A stretch of 7,228 nucleotides of DNA from Clostridia bacterium (GTDB lineage: Bacteria; UBA6262; WVXT01; JAUXBS01). Each line of letters starts with the position of its first letter. The stretch's first letter is position 1. Shown here piece after piece: positions 1 to 6,638 of the stretch. The stretch spans positions 1-7,228 of the forward strand of contig JAUXBS010000058.1 in assembly GCA_030619245.1 (NCBI GenBank). The letters are read 5' to 3'. The position numbers and the translations under genes are program-made. Below the pieces are notes generated by a model. The model was not told the DNA's origin. It did not search any database and saw nothing but the letters and a program-made list of their open reading frames with translations.

Positions 1-479
1 CGGAATTAAAGCAAATCAGAAATACATCGTCTAAAATACCGTGTGTGATGGCTCCAAACTGGAGCGTTGGCATGAACCTTCTGTTTGATATGGTCGGGAG
101 GATGGCTGAAACACTGGAGGGTTATGATGTTGAGATTATGGAAATGCATCATAACAGGAAGAAGGACGCTCCGTCAGGGACTGCCTACAGGCTTGCCGAA
201 AATATTGCCGGAGCAAGAGGTGCGGGTAAGGTGGTTTTCGGTAGGAAGGGAAAGGAAGCAGAGAAGAATCCCGGGGAGATTGCCATACATGCTATCAGGG
301 GCGGTGGTGTGATAGGCGACCATATAGTTCTTTTCGCCGGAGAAGATGAAAGGATAGAAATTGTTCACCGGGCGCATTCAAGGCAGTGCTTTGGGAATGG
401 CGCTGTGAGGGCGGCGAAGTGGGTTGTTTCAAAACCGGCAGGGTTATACGACATGAAAGATGTACTTAATTTAAGGTAG
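1..479 (+). CDS. dapB: 4-hydroxy-tetrahydrodipicolinate reductase, 5'-truncated by window edge
   Basis: This is the last 158 residues of DapB; the reading frame is open from base 3 and the NAD(P)-binding N-terminal half lies upstream of the window. DapB reduces the dihydrodipicolinate precursor in the cytoplasmic lysine/meso-diaminopimelate pathway. Visible family marks are the APNWSVGMNLLF segment just before the catalytic domain, the HHNRK block with the catalytic His and Lys in the expected spacing, the substrate-binding DAPSGTA motif, the RGGGVIGDH strand, and the C-terminal GLYDMKDVL ending typical of complete proteins. The internal GTG/ATG at 45/48 are not the real start, because clear DapB sequence (for example SKIPCV) precedes them. 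It ends with TAG, 6 nt before the next gene, whose ribosome-binding AAGG lies inside the dapB end. dapL sits 2.7 kb downstream on the same strand, in keeping with a shared pathway. Confidence 0.95.
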   Translation, partial: ELKQIRNTSSKIPCVMAPNWSVGMNLLFDMVGRMAETLEGYDVEIMEMHHNRKKDAPSGTAYRLAENIAGARGAGKVVFGRKGKEAEKNPGEIAIHAIRGGGVIGDHIVLFAGEDERIEIVHRAHSRQCFGNGAVRAAKWVVSKPAGLYDMKDVLNLR

Positions 480-485
480 GTTTCT

Positions 486-1271
486 GTGAAATATGTAAGG
501 TTTTCAATTGAGAATAGGGTAAGATACGGTATCGTGGAAGGGGAAAAAGTAGTTGAGGTTTCCGGCAGTATCTTTGGCGAGTACAAGAAAAAGGATGTAA
601 AGCACAACCTTTACGATGTCAAATTGCTTGCGCCCTGCCAGCCGGGCAAAATTGTCTGTGTTGGATTGAACTATGCTGACCATGCTGAGGAATTAGAACT
701 TCCCGTACCGGATACGCCGATATTGTTTATTAAACCGTCAACTTCTGTTTTGAACCCGGAAGAGGAAATAATATACCCTGCAATGTCAGAGCAGGTGGAT
801 TATGAGGCTGAACTTGCCGTGGTTATCAAGTCAGAGGCAAGGAACGTGGAGAAAAAAGACGTCCAGGAACACATCCTTGGTTATACCTGTTTTAACGACG
901 TTACTGCAAGAGACCTGCAGAAAAAAGATGTGCAGTGGACGAGAGCCAAGTCCTTTGATACGTTTTCCCCGCTCGGCCCGTGGATCGCTTCAGGTATCAA
1001 TCCCGGCTGTTTAACCGTGGAAACATATTTGAACGACAAGCTGGCGCAGTCAGGGAACACAAAGAACATGATTTTTAAAGTGGATGAACTGGTAAGTTTC
1101 ATTTCAAAGGTTATGACCCTGTTGCCGGGTGATGTTATTGCAACAGGCACTCCAAAAGGGGTTGGCCCCATGGCTGCCGGTGATATAGTGGAGATAAGGA
1201 TAAAAGAACTGGGTTACCTCAGGAACTATGTCGTGGGGGGGAAGATGGCGGAACTATCAGTATTAAAATAA
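486..1271 (+). CDS. fumarylacetoacetate hydrolase (FAH) family protein, FAHD1/acylpyruvase-like
   Basis: A 261-residue FAH-superfamily enzyme, the usual size for the stand-alone bacterial type. These enzymes use a divalent metal to cleave or isomerise 2-oxo acids (acylpyruvates, oxaloacetate, 2-hydroxyhepta-2,4-dienedioate). After a short N-terminal domain (about 1-50) comes the GLNYADHAEE block (60-69), where His66 and Glu69 keep the spacing of the catalytic pair in FAHD1. Metal ligands are Glu107 and Glu109 (DYEAELAVVI) and Asp138 (FNDVTARD). Lys155 lies in RAKSFDTF, and the family signature ATGTPKGVG is at 219-227. The GTG start is preferred because AAGG at 473-476 lies upstream at workable spacing and the protein aligns from its first residues. 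It is tightly coupled to dapB. The exact substrate cannot be read from sequence; oxaloacetate or another 2-oxo acid is possible. A G7 run lies at 1235-1241 near the C-terminus. Confidence 0.9.
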   Translation: MKYVRFSIENRVRYGIVEGEKVVEVSGSIFGEYKKKDVKHNLYDVKLLAPCQPGKIVCVGLNYADHAEELELPVPDTPILFIKPSTSVLNPEEEIIYPAMSEQVDYEAELAVVIKSEARNVEKKDVQEHILGYTCFNDVTARDLQKKDVQWTRAKSFDTFSPLGPWIASGINPGCLTVETYLNDKLAQSGNTKNMIFKVDELVSFISKVMTLLPGDVIATGTPKGVGPMAAGDIVEIRIKELGYLRNYVVGGKMAELSVLK

Positions 1272-1297
1272 AAGTATTATAATTCAGGAGGTTAAAA

Positions 1298-1777
1298 ATG
1301 TCAAATGATGTCAAGAAAGAGGAGAAGAAGAACCCGGAAGTTGTTGACTTTTTAAGCCAGCATATATACTTCAGCCGTTTTCCCGAGGACGAGAGGATTT
1401 ATCTTGCCAGCAGGTTCAGTGTCAGGAATTTAAAGATGAACGACGTTATTTTTAATGATAAGGAGGTTGGCAAGACAGGTTATATTATCAAGGACGGCGG
1501 CGTGAAGATTTACAAGGAAGGTTTCCTGGGAGAAGAGCAGATTGCCCAGTTGGGTAAGGGTGATATTTTCGGGGAAATGGTACTGCTTGATGCGTTCCCC
1601 AGGTCAGCCTCTGCAAAGGCAATTTCAGATACGGCGCTTATTGAAATAACGGGTGATGTGTATGATAATTTAAAAGTGCAGAGGCCTGAAATAGCGGTTA
1701 AGATGATGGATATATTCCTGAAACTGCTTACTACACGCCTGCGTACGACAACGCTGAAATTATTCGCGCAGTTTTAA
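1298..1777 (+). CDS. stand-alone cyclic nucleotide-binding domain protein (CRP-like fold, no DNA-binding domain)
   Basis: A 159-residue protein consisting of essentially one cNMP-binding (CAP_ED) domain. After a charged, lysine-rich leader (1-12), residues 18-120 form the beta-roll. The phosphate-binding cassette is well kept at 91-106 (FGEMVLLDAFPRSASA), with Glu93 and Arg102 at the positions that contact ribose and the cyclic phosphate in PKA-type sites, so ligand binding is plausible. A C-terminal helix (about 125-155) follows, but there is no helix-turn-helix, so it is not a CRP/FNR transcription factor. The start is set by a strong AGGAGG at 1286-1291, 6 nt before ATG. It lies 26 nt after the FAH gene and 33 nt before pilT. 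I infer a regulatory adaptor that responds to a cyclic nucleotide, perhaps acting on PilT, but no partner is shown by the sequence itself. Confidence 0.88.
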   Translation: MSNDVKKEEKKNPEVVDFLSQHIYFSRFPEDERIYLASRFSVRNLKMNDVIFNDKEVGKTGYIIKDGGVKIYKEGFLGEEQIAQLGKGDIFGEMVLLDAFPRSASAKAISDTALIEITGDVYDNLKVQRPEIAVKMMDIFLKLLTTRLRTTTLKLFAQF

Positions 1778-1810
1778 ACAAAAATCCAGGGATACAAGAG
1801 GAGGAAGAAT

Positions 1811-2896
1811 ATGACACTTGAGGAACTATTAAAGCAGATGGCTGAAAAAGATGCTTCGGATTTACACCTTAAGGTTGGGAAACCGCCGATGATAAGGTTG
1901 CACGGGGATATTATCCCCTTGAATGATACCGTTCTGCAGGGCCCGGATATCAAGGAACTCCTGGGTCCGGTTGTGCCTGATTCTGCAAAGAGGGTGTTTG
2001 ACAAGGAGAGGGAACTGGATTTTGCCCACAGTATACCCGGAGTTGCAAGGTTCAGGTTTAACGTGCTTCTGCAAAGGGGCAATCTCGGGGCAGTGATAAG
2101 AAGGATACCTCTTAAAATATTAACCCTGCAGGACCTGAATGCAGCTCCGATTCTTGCAAAACTGGCGCTTAAGGAGAAGGGGCTCGTGCTCGTGACAGGC
2201 CCCACGGGGAGCGGTAAGTCAACAACGCTCGCGGCCCTGATAAACCATATCAACGAGAATCGCAAGGCGCATATACTGACCATAGAAGACCCCATTGAGT
2301 TTGTTCACGAAGACAAGCAGTCGATAGTAAACCAGAGGGAGGTGGGGTCGGACACGCTTACGTTTGATGCGGCCCTTAAACACATACTCCGTCAGGACCC
2401 CGATGTGATTCTTGTCGGTGAAATGAGAAATCTTGAGACCATTGCCACTACCATAACGGCAGCGGAAACAGGCCACATGGTGTTTGCAACCCTGCATACA
2501 ACCGGGGCCATAGCAACCATAGACAGGATTATTGATGCCTTTCCCCCTGAACACCAGTCACAGATAAGGAGCCAGCTTTCAATGGTTCTTGAAGGAGTGA
2601 TTTCACAGAACCTGCTGCCGAAGGTAGGCGGCGGAAGGGTTGCGGTGCAGGAAATCATGGTGTGCAATTCAGCCATAAGGAACCTTATCAGGGAATCCAA
2701 GCTGCACCAGATAGCTTCCATAATACAGACGGGCAGCGCGCTGGGTATGGTTGCGTTTGATGCCGCGCTGAAGGGTTATGTCAAGGAAGGGAAGGTAACT
2801 CCTGAAACTGCCCTGGCAAAAGCCATTGACCCTGCGATTTTTAAGAAGACACTGGATTCAATGGGAATCAAGGTTGAAATGCCTGCCGATGCGTAA
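1811..2896 (+). CDS. pilT: type IV pilus retraction ATPase PilT
   Basis: A 361-residue secretion-superfamily ATPase of normal PilT length. PilT is a cytoplasmic hexamer at the pilus base that powers pilus depolymerisation, twitching motility and DNA uptake. Motifs in order: the N-terminal DASDLHLKVGKPP (14-26) typical of the PAS-like N2D domain; Walker A GPTGSGKST (130-138); Asp box TIEDPIEF (157-164); Walker B DPDVILVGEMR (196-206) with Glu204; His box TGHMVFATLHT (220-230); and AIRNLIRE (288-295), the C-terminal signature needed for retraction that separates PilT from PilU and PilB. The start is fixed by AGGAGG at 1799-1804, 6 nt before ATG. No pilB, pilC or pilin genes are in the window, so pilT is an orphan here, lying between a cNMP-binding protein and a small membrane protein within a biosynthetic operon. 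Confidence 0.96.
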   Translation: MTLEELLKQMAEKDASDLHLKVGKPPMIRLHGDIIPLNDTVLQGPDIKELLGPVVPDSAKRVFDKERELDFAHSIPGVARFRFNVLLQRGNLGAVIRRIPLKILTLQDLNAAPILAKLALKEKGLVLVTGPTGSGKSTTLAALINHINENRKAHILTIEDPIEFVHEDKQSIVNQREVGSDTLTFDAALKHILRQDPDVILVGEMRNLETIATTITAAETGHMVFATLHTTGAIATIDRIIDAFPPEHQSQIRSQLSMVLEGVISQNLLPKVGGGRVAVQEIMVCNSAIRNLIRESKLHQIASIIQTGSALGMVAFDAALKGYVKEGKVTPETALAKAIDPAIFKKTLDSMGIKVEMPADA

Positions 2897-2906
2897 AATA
2901 ATAGGT

Positions 2907-3224
2907 ATGAATCAATTAAAGAAATTTCTTGAAGAAGAAGAAAATGACCCGGTTAATACCGGGATAATGATAGTCCTTGTAATCTTCTGCATGACCATTC
3001 TGTTCTGGCTCTTCTGGGCTCTCATGGTGTACAGGGGGGGGCTTTTTGAAAAAATAATTCCGTTTATTTCGGTGGTTTTCACAAAAAAACAGTTGGCGGA
3101 CTATGGTTATAAGGGCTGGTATGAACAGGGGTTGTTTGAGGGCTGGGTTGTCAATGTGACGGCAATGTTTTTTGTCATAATGGGGCTGTGGTCCGCGGTT
3201 AAAGTACTAAAGAAAAGGAAGTGA
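2907..3224 (+). CDS. small two-helix membrane protein, function unknown
   Basis: I do not recognise this family. From ATG 2907 it is 105 residues; ATG 2889, in frame and overlapping the pilT end by 8 nt, would add six residues (MRKIIG). Neither start has a good Shine-Dalgarno sequence, so translational coupling to pilT is likely. An acidic amphipathic N-terminus (KKFLEEEEND) is followed by a long hydrophobic segment at about 18-41 (IMIVLVIFCMTILFWLFWAL core), a polar loop of about 40 residues rich in aromatics (VVFTKKQLADYGYKGWYEQG), a second membrane span at about 78-98 and a basic tail (KVLKKRK). Charge distribution suggests the tail is cytoplasmic. A run of eight G at 3034-3041 follows the first helix. 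It ends 4 nt before dapL. The frame is open throughout and fits exactly between its neighbours, which supports a real gene. Confidence 0.75.
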   Translation: MNQLKKFLEEEENDPVNTGIMIVLVIFCMTILFWLFWALMVYRGGLFEKIIPFISVVFTKKQLADYGYKGWYEQGLFEGWVVNVTAMFFVIMGLWSAVKVLKKRK

Positions 3225-3228
3225 GCAA

Positions 3229-4395
3229 ATGAAATTTAACTTCAGTGACAGGATAAATAAACTACCGCCGTATTTATTCCTGGAGATAGACAGGAAGAAG
3301 AAGGAAGCAGTCAAGAAAGGGATTAGTATCATTGATTTCGGAGTTGGTGACCCTGACCTGCCGACCCCTGAGTTTATCCGGAAAAAAATGAAAGTTGCCG
3401 TTGACGATCCGGGTAACCACAAGTACCCGTTTGGAGAGGGCCTGATGGAGTTCCGGAAGGCAGTTGCCGTATGGTACAGGCATCATTTTGATGTGGAACT
3501 TGACCCCGGGACCGAGGTGCATTCCCTTATAGGCTCAAAGGAAGGTATAGGGCACCTCCCGCTTGCCTTTGTAAATCCCGGGGATATCGTGTTGTGCCCC
3601 GAACCGGGATATCCCGTCTACAACAGTGGTACCATTATTGCGGGTGGTGAGCCGTACTTCATGCCCCTTATTGAAAAGAACAGGTTCCTTCCAAGCTTAA
3701 ACTCAATCCCGGCCGAGGTGGCAAAGAAGGCGGTTTTAATGTTCATTAATTACCCGAATAACCCTACGGGAGCCTGCGCCGACAGGGCATTTTTTGAAGA
3801 TGTGCTGGAATTCGCAAAGAAGTATGATATTATAGTTGCTCATGATGCGGCCTATTCCGAACTGTATTACGGCGAGGAGAGGCCCCTGAGCTTCCTGGAG
3901 ATTCCCGGGGCGAAGGACAACGGTATTGAATTTCATTCACTTTCCAAAACCTTTAACATGACCGGCTGGCGGATTGGCTGGGTTTGCGGTAATGCCGGTA
4001 TAATCAAGGGGCTGTCCAAAATAAAAGGCAACGTTGATTCGGGGGCGTTTAATGCCGTGCAGGTTGCAGCCGTTGAAGCGCTTGAAGGGCCGAAGAAGTA
4101 CACTAAAGAGATAAGGGATGTTTTCAGGGAAAGGCGTAACATCCTGGTTGACGGGTTAAGAGGCCTGGGATGGGCTGTAACTCCTCCTGAAGCGACTTTT
4201 TATTTATGGGTAAAGGTGCCGGAAACATATACTTCGGTAACCTGTGTTGCAAAACTGCTTGACGAGGCGGGTATAATAACAAGTCCGGGTAACGGGTTTG
4301 GGCCTTCGGGCGAGGGGTATATAAGGTTCTCCATAACCGTGGATGAGGACAGGATTAATGAAGCCCTCCGGAGAATGAGCAGGATAAAGTGGTGA
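3229..4395 (+). CDS. dapL: LL-diaminopimelate aminotransferase (class I/II PLP enzyme)
   Basis: A 388-residue fold-type I PLP aminotransferase. DapL transfers an amino group from glutamate to tetrahydrodipicolinate, giving LL-diaminopimelate in one step and bypassing the succinyl/acetyl DAP branches. Visible marks: the N-terminal DRINKLPPYLF substrate-gate region, FGVGDPDLPTP (37-47), GSKEGIGHL (102-110) that grips the PLP phosphate, NYPNNPTGA (174-182), Asp206 and Tyr209 in AHDAAYSEL, the Schiff-base Lys240 in SLSKTFNMTGWRIG, and Arg366 in YIRFSI for the substrate carboxylate. Length and motifs fit DapL well, though related aminotransferases are similar, so the specific assignment rests partly on dapB upstream in the same transcription unit. 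AAGGA at 3215-3219 lies 9 nt before ATG. The stop codon overlaps the start of folK. No dapD, dapC or dapE is visible here. Confidence 0.88.
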   Translation: MKFNFSDRINKLPPYLFLEIDRKKKEAVKKGISIIDFGVGDPDLPTPEFIRKKMKVAVDDPGNHKYPFGEGLMEFRKAVAVWYRHHFDVELDPGTEVHSLIGSKEGIGHLPLAFVNPGDIVLCPEPGYPVYNSGTIIAGGEPYFMPLIEKNRFLPSLNSIPAEVAKKAVLMFINYPNNPTGACADRAFFEDVLEFAKKYDIIVAHDAAYSELYYGEERPLSFLEIPGAKDNGIEFHSLSKTFNMTGWRIGWVCGNAGIIKGLSKIKGNVDSGAFNAVQVAAVEALEGPKKYTKEIRDVFRERRNILVDGLRGLGWAVTPPEATFYLWVKVPETYTSVTCVAKLLDEAGIITSPGNGFGPSGEGYIRFSITVDEDRINEALRRMSRIKW

Positions 4396-4904
4396 GCAGG
4401 GCGGTTACAGGCAGGGTTTACATAGGCATTGGAAGTAACCTCGGTGACAGGCTGGAAAATATCATGAAGGCGGTTGACCAGGTTGAGAGGTATATGAAAG
4501 TTACAGCCAGGTCGGGAATCTATGAAACTGAACCGGTGGGAGGGATAAGGCAGGGTATGTTTTTAAACTGCGTTATTGAAGTCCTGACCGATATTCCGCC
4601 TCATGAGCTGTTTGACCTGTTAAAACTAACCGAAAAGGAACTTGGCAGGGTTGAGGAGGTTAAGTGGGGGCCGAGGTTGATAGACCTTGATATACTGACA
4701 TACAATGATGAAGTAGTAGAAGAAAAGAACCTTACAGTGCCCCACCGGGAAATGCACAAAAGGAGGTTCGCTCTTATCCCCCTTCAGGAAATTGCTCCTG
4801 ATTTTATCCATCCGGTACTCAAGAAAAAAATCCCTGAAATGCTGAAGGATATTAAGGAATCACGCGTGAAACTTTTTAAGGCCCCGGACAGCGCGCCACG
4901 ATAA
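4392..4904 (+). CDS. folK: 2-amino-4-hydroxy-6-hydroxymethyldihydropteridine pyrophosphokinase (HPPK)
   Basis: A 170-residue HPPK, normal for the family. It moves pyrophosphate from ATP to 6-hydroxymethyl-dihydropterin in folate synthesis. Seen in order: VYIGIGSNLGDR at the N-terminus, the pterin-binding SGIYETEPVGG and QGMFLN segments, the Mg-binding WGPRLIDLDIL (92-102, Asp98 and Asp100), then VPHREMHKRRF and the C-terminal FIHP. Two tandem GTG codons at 4389 and 4392 are possible starts. I prefer 4392, because AGGA at 4381-4384 is then 7 nt upstream instead of 4, and because it forms a GTGA overlap with the dapL stop. The choice changes the protein by one residue. It is followed after a single base by panC, so the two cofactor genes are translationally linked. 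Confidence 0.94.
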   Translation: MSRAVTGRVYIGIGSNLGDRLENIMKAVDQVERYMKVTARSGIYETEPVGGIRQGMFLNCVIEVLTDIPPHELFDLLKLTEKELGRVEEVKWGPRLIDLDILTYNDEVVEEKNLTVPHREMHKRRFALIPLQEIAPDFIHPVLKKKIPEMLKDIKESRVKLFKAPDSAPR

Positions 4905-4905
4905 A

Positions 4906-5751
4906 ATGAAAGTAATAAACAAGATTAACGATATCAGGAAGTATGTTGATTCACTGCGGAAGCGGGGAAAGACAATCGGGCTGGTCCCAACCCTGGGCGC
5001 TTTGCATGAAGGGCACTTATCCCTGGTAAGAAGAGCCCGGGAGGATAACGATGCGGTGGTTGTAAGTATATTCGTTAATCCCATACAGTTCGGCCCGGCT
5101 GAGGATTTAAAAAAATACCCACGGCCCTTCCGGCAGGACAGGAAATTGTGTGAAAAGGAAGGTGTTGATATCATTTTTCATCCTTCTGTCAGCCGGATGT
5201 ATCCGGGAAAGGATTCAACCGGGGTTAACGTTGAAGGGCTGACGGATAAATTATGCGGCAGGTCGCGGCCGGGCCACTTCCGGGGCGTGTGTACCGTTGT
5301 CAGCAAGCTTTTTAATATAGTGAAGCCGCACGCGGCTTACTTCGGGCAGAAGGATTATCAGCAGTTCCTGGTTATCAGGAAAATGACGGATGATTTGAAC
5401 TTCCACGTTAAACTAAGGCTGTGCCCAATCGTCAGGGAGAAGGACGGCCTTGCCCTGAGTTCAAGGAACAAGCGCCTTTCCATCAAGGAAAGACAGGAGG
5501 CGCTGTGCCTGAACCGGGCGCTGAAAGAGGCGAGGCGCCTGATAAAGGTCGGGAAGGTATCCGGGGCGGGTCTGATAATCAGCCGGATGAAGAGGATGAT
5601 TAACAGCCAGCCCGGCGCAAGGATTGATTACATAAACATCTGCAACCCGGAAACACTGGAAGACGTGAAAATCATTAAAGGAAAAGCGCTGGCCGCCCTG
5701 GCTGTTTTTATCGGCAAGACCAGGCTTATTGATAACGATGTTATTTCCTGA
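4906..5751 (+). CDS. panC: pantothenate synthetase (pantoate-beta-alanine ligase)
   Basis: A 281-residue PanC of usual length. It joins pantoate and beta-alanine, via a pantoyl-adenylate, to make pantothenate, the coenzyme A precursor. Motifs: VPTLGALHEGH (27-37), the HIGH-like nucleotide site with His34 and His37 and Leu in the place of the common Met; FVNPIQFG (56-63); CGRSRPGHFRGV (117-128); FGQKDYQQ (146-153); PIVREKDGLALSSRNKRLS (174-192), including the KMSKS-like loop. The C-terminal dimerisation part (about 195-281) ends normally. The ATG lies one base after the folK stop with no clear Shine-Dalgarno sequence, so translation is probably coupled. The 3' end overlaps the next gene by 14 nt. 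panB and panD are not in the window. Confidence 0.96.
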   Translation: MKVINKINDIRKYVDSLRKRGKTIGLVPTLGALHEGHLSLVRRAREDNDAVVVSIFVNPIQFGPAEDLKKYPRPFRQDRKLCEKEGVDIIFHPSVSRMYPGKDSTGVNVEGLTDKLCGRSRPGHFRGVCTVVSKLFNIVKPHAAYFGQKDYQQFLVIRKMTDDLNFHVKLRLCPIVREKDGLALSSRNKRLSIKERQEALCLNRALKEARRLIKVGKVSGAGLIISRMKRMINSQPGARIDYINICNPETLEDVKIIKGKALAALAVFIGKTRLIDNDVIS

Positions 5752-6532
5752 ATGGCTTAACCCCGCGCTTGTAAACGTCATGTTTCACCTGCTGGGTTTA
5801 TTTGTTTTGATGTTCCTGTCATACTATCTTTCCTATAAAATCCTTGCCAGAATCCTGTTTGATATTTCTATAATGGCGGGTTTCAGAAAGGGCCGGTATA
5901 TATTCAGGTTCTTAACGCTCCCGGGAGTCATAGTGCATGAGTTGAGCCATGCGGCCGGTTTTATACTGACAGGGTATAAGATAGAGAAGATTAGTTTTGG
6001 TTTAAAGAACCCGGATGAAGGGGCGTACGTAAAACCCGCCGGAAGGTACATGCCTTTTACCATACCCTTTATAGCTGATATGATAACTTCCTTTGCCCCG
6101 CCTGTGGCAGGGAGCCTGATTTTAATACTGCTCTTGAAATGGCTGGGATTAATGCCGACAGTAAGCATGAACTCCGTGGAAGGCATGTTAACTTCATTCA
6201 TCAATGCCATCTGGTATATAATCAAAAATGCGGATTATTTCAGCCTGAAGACCTATGTGGCCCTGTTCCTTGCCATGTCCATAGGCGCGGAACTTGCCCC
6301 CAGCAGGGTGGACCTCAGGCATGCGGTGCCGAACACGTTCTGGTCGTTATTGATACTCGTATCCCTTTCATCCGTGTGCAGGTTCAGCAGGGCGCTGGAT
6401 GAATTAATGGGAGTGTTGCTTAATTTCCTTGATGCAATAATAATTTCATTAAGCGTGCTTATTTTCTCCGGCGTAATAATAACCGTAATTGTTATAATAT
6501 TATTCGGTATTTTAAGGCTCCTTGGAAAATAG
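5738..6532 (+). CDS. multi-pass membrane protein with HExxH motif, putative M50-like metalloprotease
   Basis: A 264-residue hydrophobic protein with about five or six membrane spans (near 11-40, 60-79, 115-137, 172-186, 200-215 and 233-262). HELSH at 67-71, inside the hydrophobic stretch LPGVIVHELSHAAGFILTG, is an HExxH zinc site embedded in a membrane helix, as in site-2/M50 intramembrane proteases and their uncharacterised relatives. The usual M50 second motif (NxxPxxxxDGG) is absent. Instead, conserved-looking FAPPVAG (119-125) and GAELAPSRVDLRHAVP (183-198) could supply an acidic third ligand, perhaps Asp192; this is inference. ATG 5738 is preferred; an upstream in-frame TTG at 5729 would add three residues. 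It overlaps panC by 14 nt, indicating co-transcription. The substrate is unknown. The TAG stop lies inside a palindrome (6527-6547). Confidence 0.8.
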   Translation: MLFPEWLNPALVNVMFHLLGLFVLMFLSYYLSYKILARILFDISIMAGFRKGRYIFRFLTLPGVIVHELSHAAGFILTGYKIEKISFGLKNPDEGAYVKPAGRYMPFTIPFIADMITSFAPPVAGSLILILLLKWLGLMPTVSMNSVEGMLTSFINAIWYIIKNADYFSLKTYVALFLAMSIGAELAPSRVDLRHAVPNTFWSLLILVSLSSVCRFSRALDELMGVLLNFLDAIIISLSVLIFSGVIITVIVIILFGILRLLGK

Positions 6533-6547
6533 GGACAGCTCCTATTT
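6527..6547. repeat. REP-like short palindrome overlapping the membrane-protein stop codon
   Basis: The arms AAATAGG (6527-6533) and CCTATTT (6541-6547) are perfect inverted repeats of 7 bp around a 7-nt loop (GACAGCT). The TAG stop codon of the preceding gene is within the left arm. There is no T-run after it, so it is a poor intrinsic terminator. The AAATAGGGACAG...CCTATTT pattern resembles repetitive extragenic palindromes linked to IS200-like Y1 transposases (from memory, not checked). With only one copy in the window, repetition cannot be shown here. Confidence 0.45.
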
Positions 6548-6638
6548 ATCAATCCTTAGTAATAAAAGCCGCTCCCCGCGAAACCGGTACAAATAGAGGA
6601 AAAAACAGAGGAGTATAACAGTAGTTTTAGAATGGTGC

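Noticed and set aside
1278..1283. TATAAT before the cNMP-binding protein gene as an internal promoter
   Set aside because: No acceptable -35 box at 16-18 nt, and transcription would begin inside the ribosome-binding site.
1774..2295. Reverse-strand open frame of 173 codons across the start of pilT
   Set aside because: It is antisense to well-conserved PilT sequence, has low-complexity Ser/Leu-rich translation and no recognisable domain; a shadow frame.
2826..2888. Upstream extension of the small membrane protein to 2826
   Set aside because: This would overlap conserved pilT by about 70 nt with an arginine/tryptophan-rich translation typical of an off-frame reading; ATG 2907 or 2889 fits better.
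5421..5603. Forward open frame of 60 codons inside panC
   Set aside because: It lies wholly within the conserved panC frame, and its composition is that of a frame-shifted reading.
5729..5737. TTG at 5729 as the start of the HExxH membrane protein
   Set aside because: Possible, but it adds only three residues and needs a rare start codon; ATG 5738 is simpler. Not excluded.
6527..6547. Palindrome as the terminator of the long operon
   Set aside because: Short AT-rich stem and no T-run after it; a REP-like element is the better reading.
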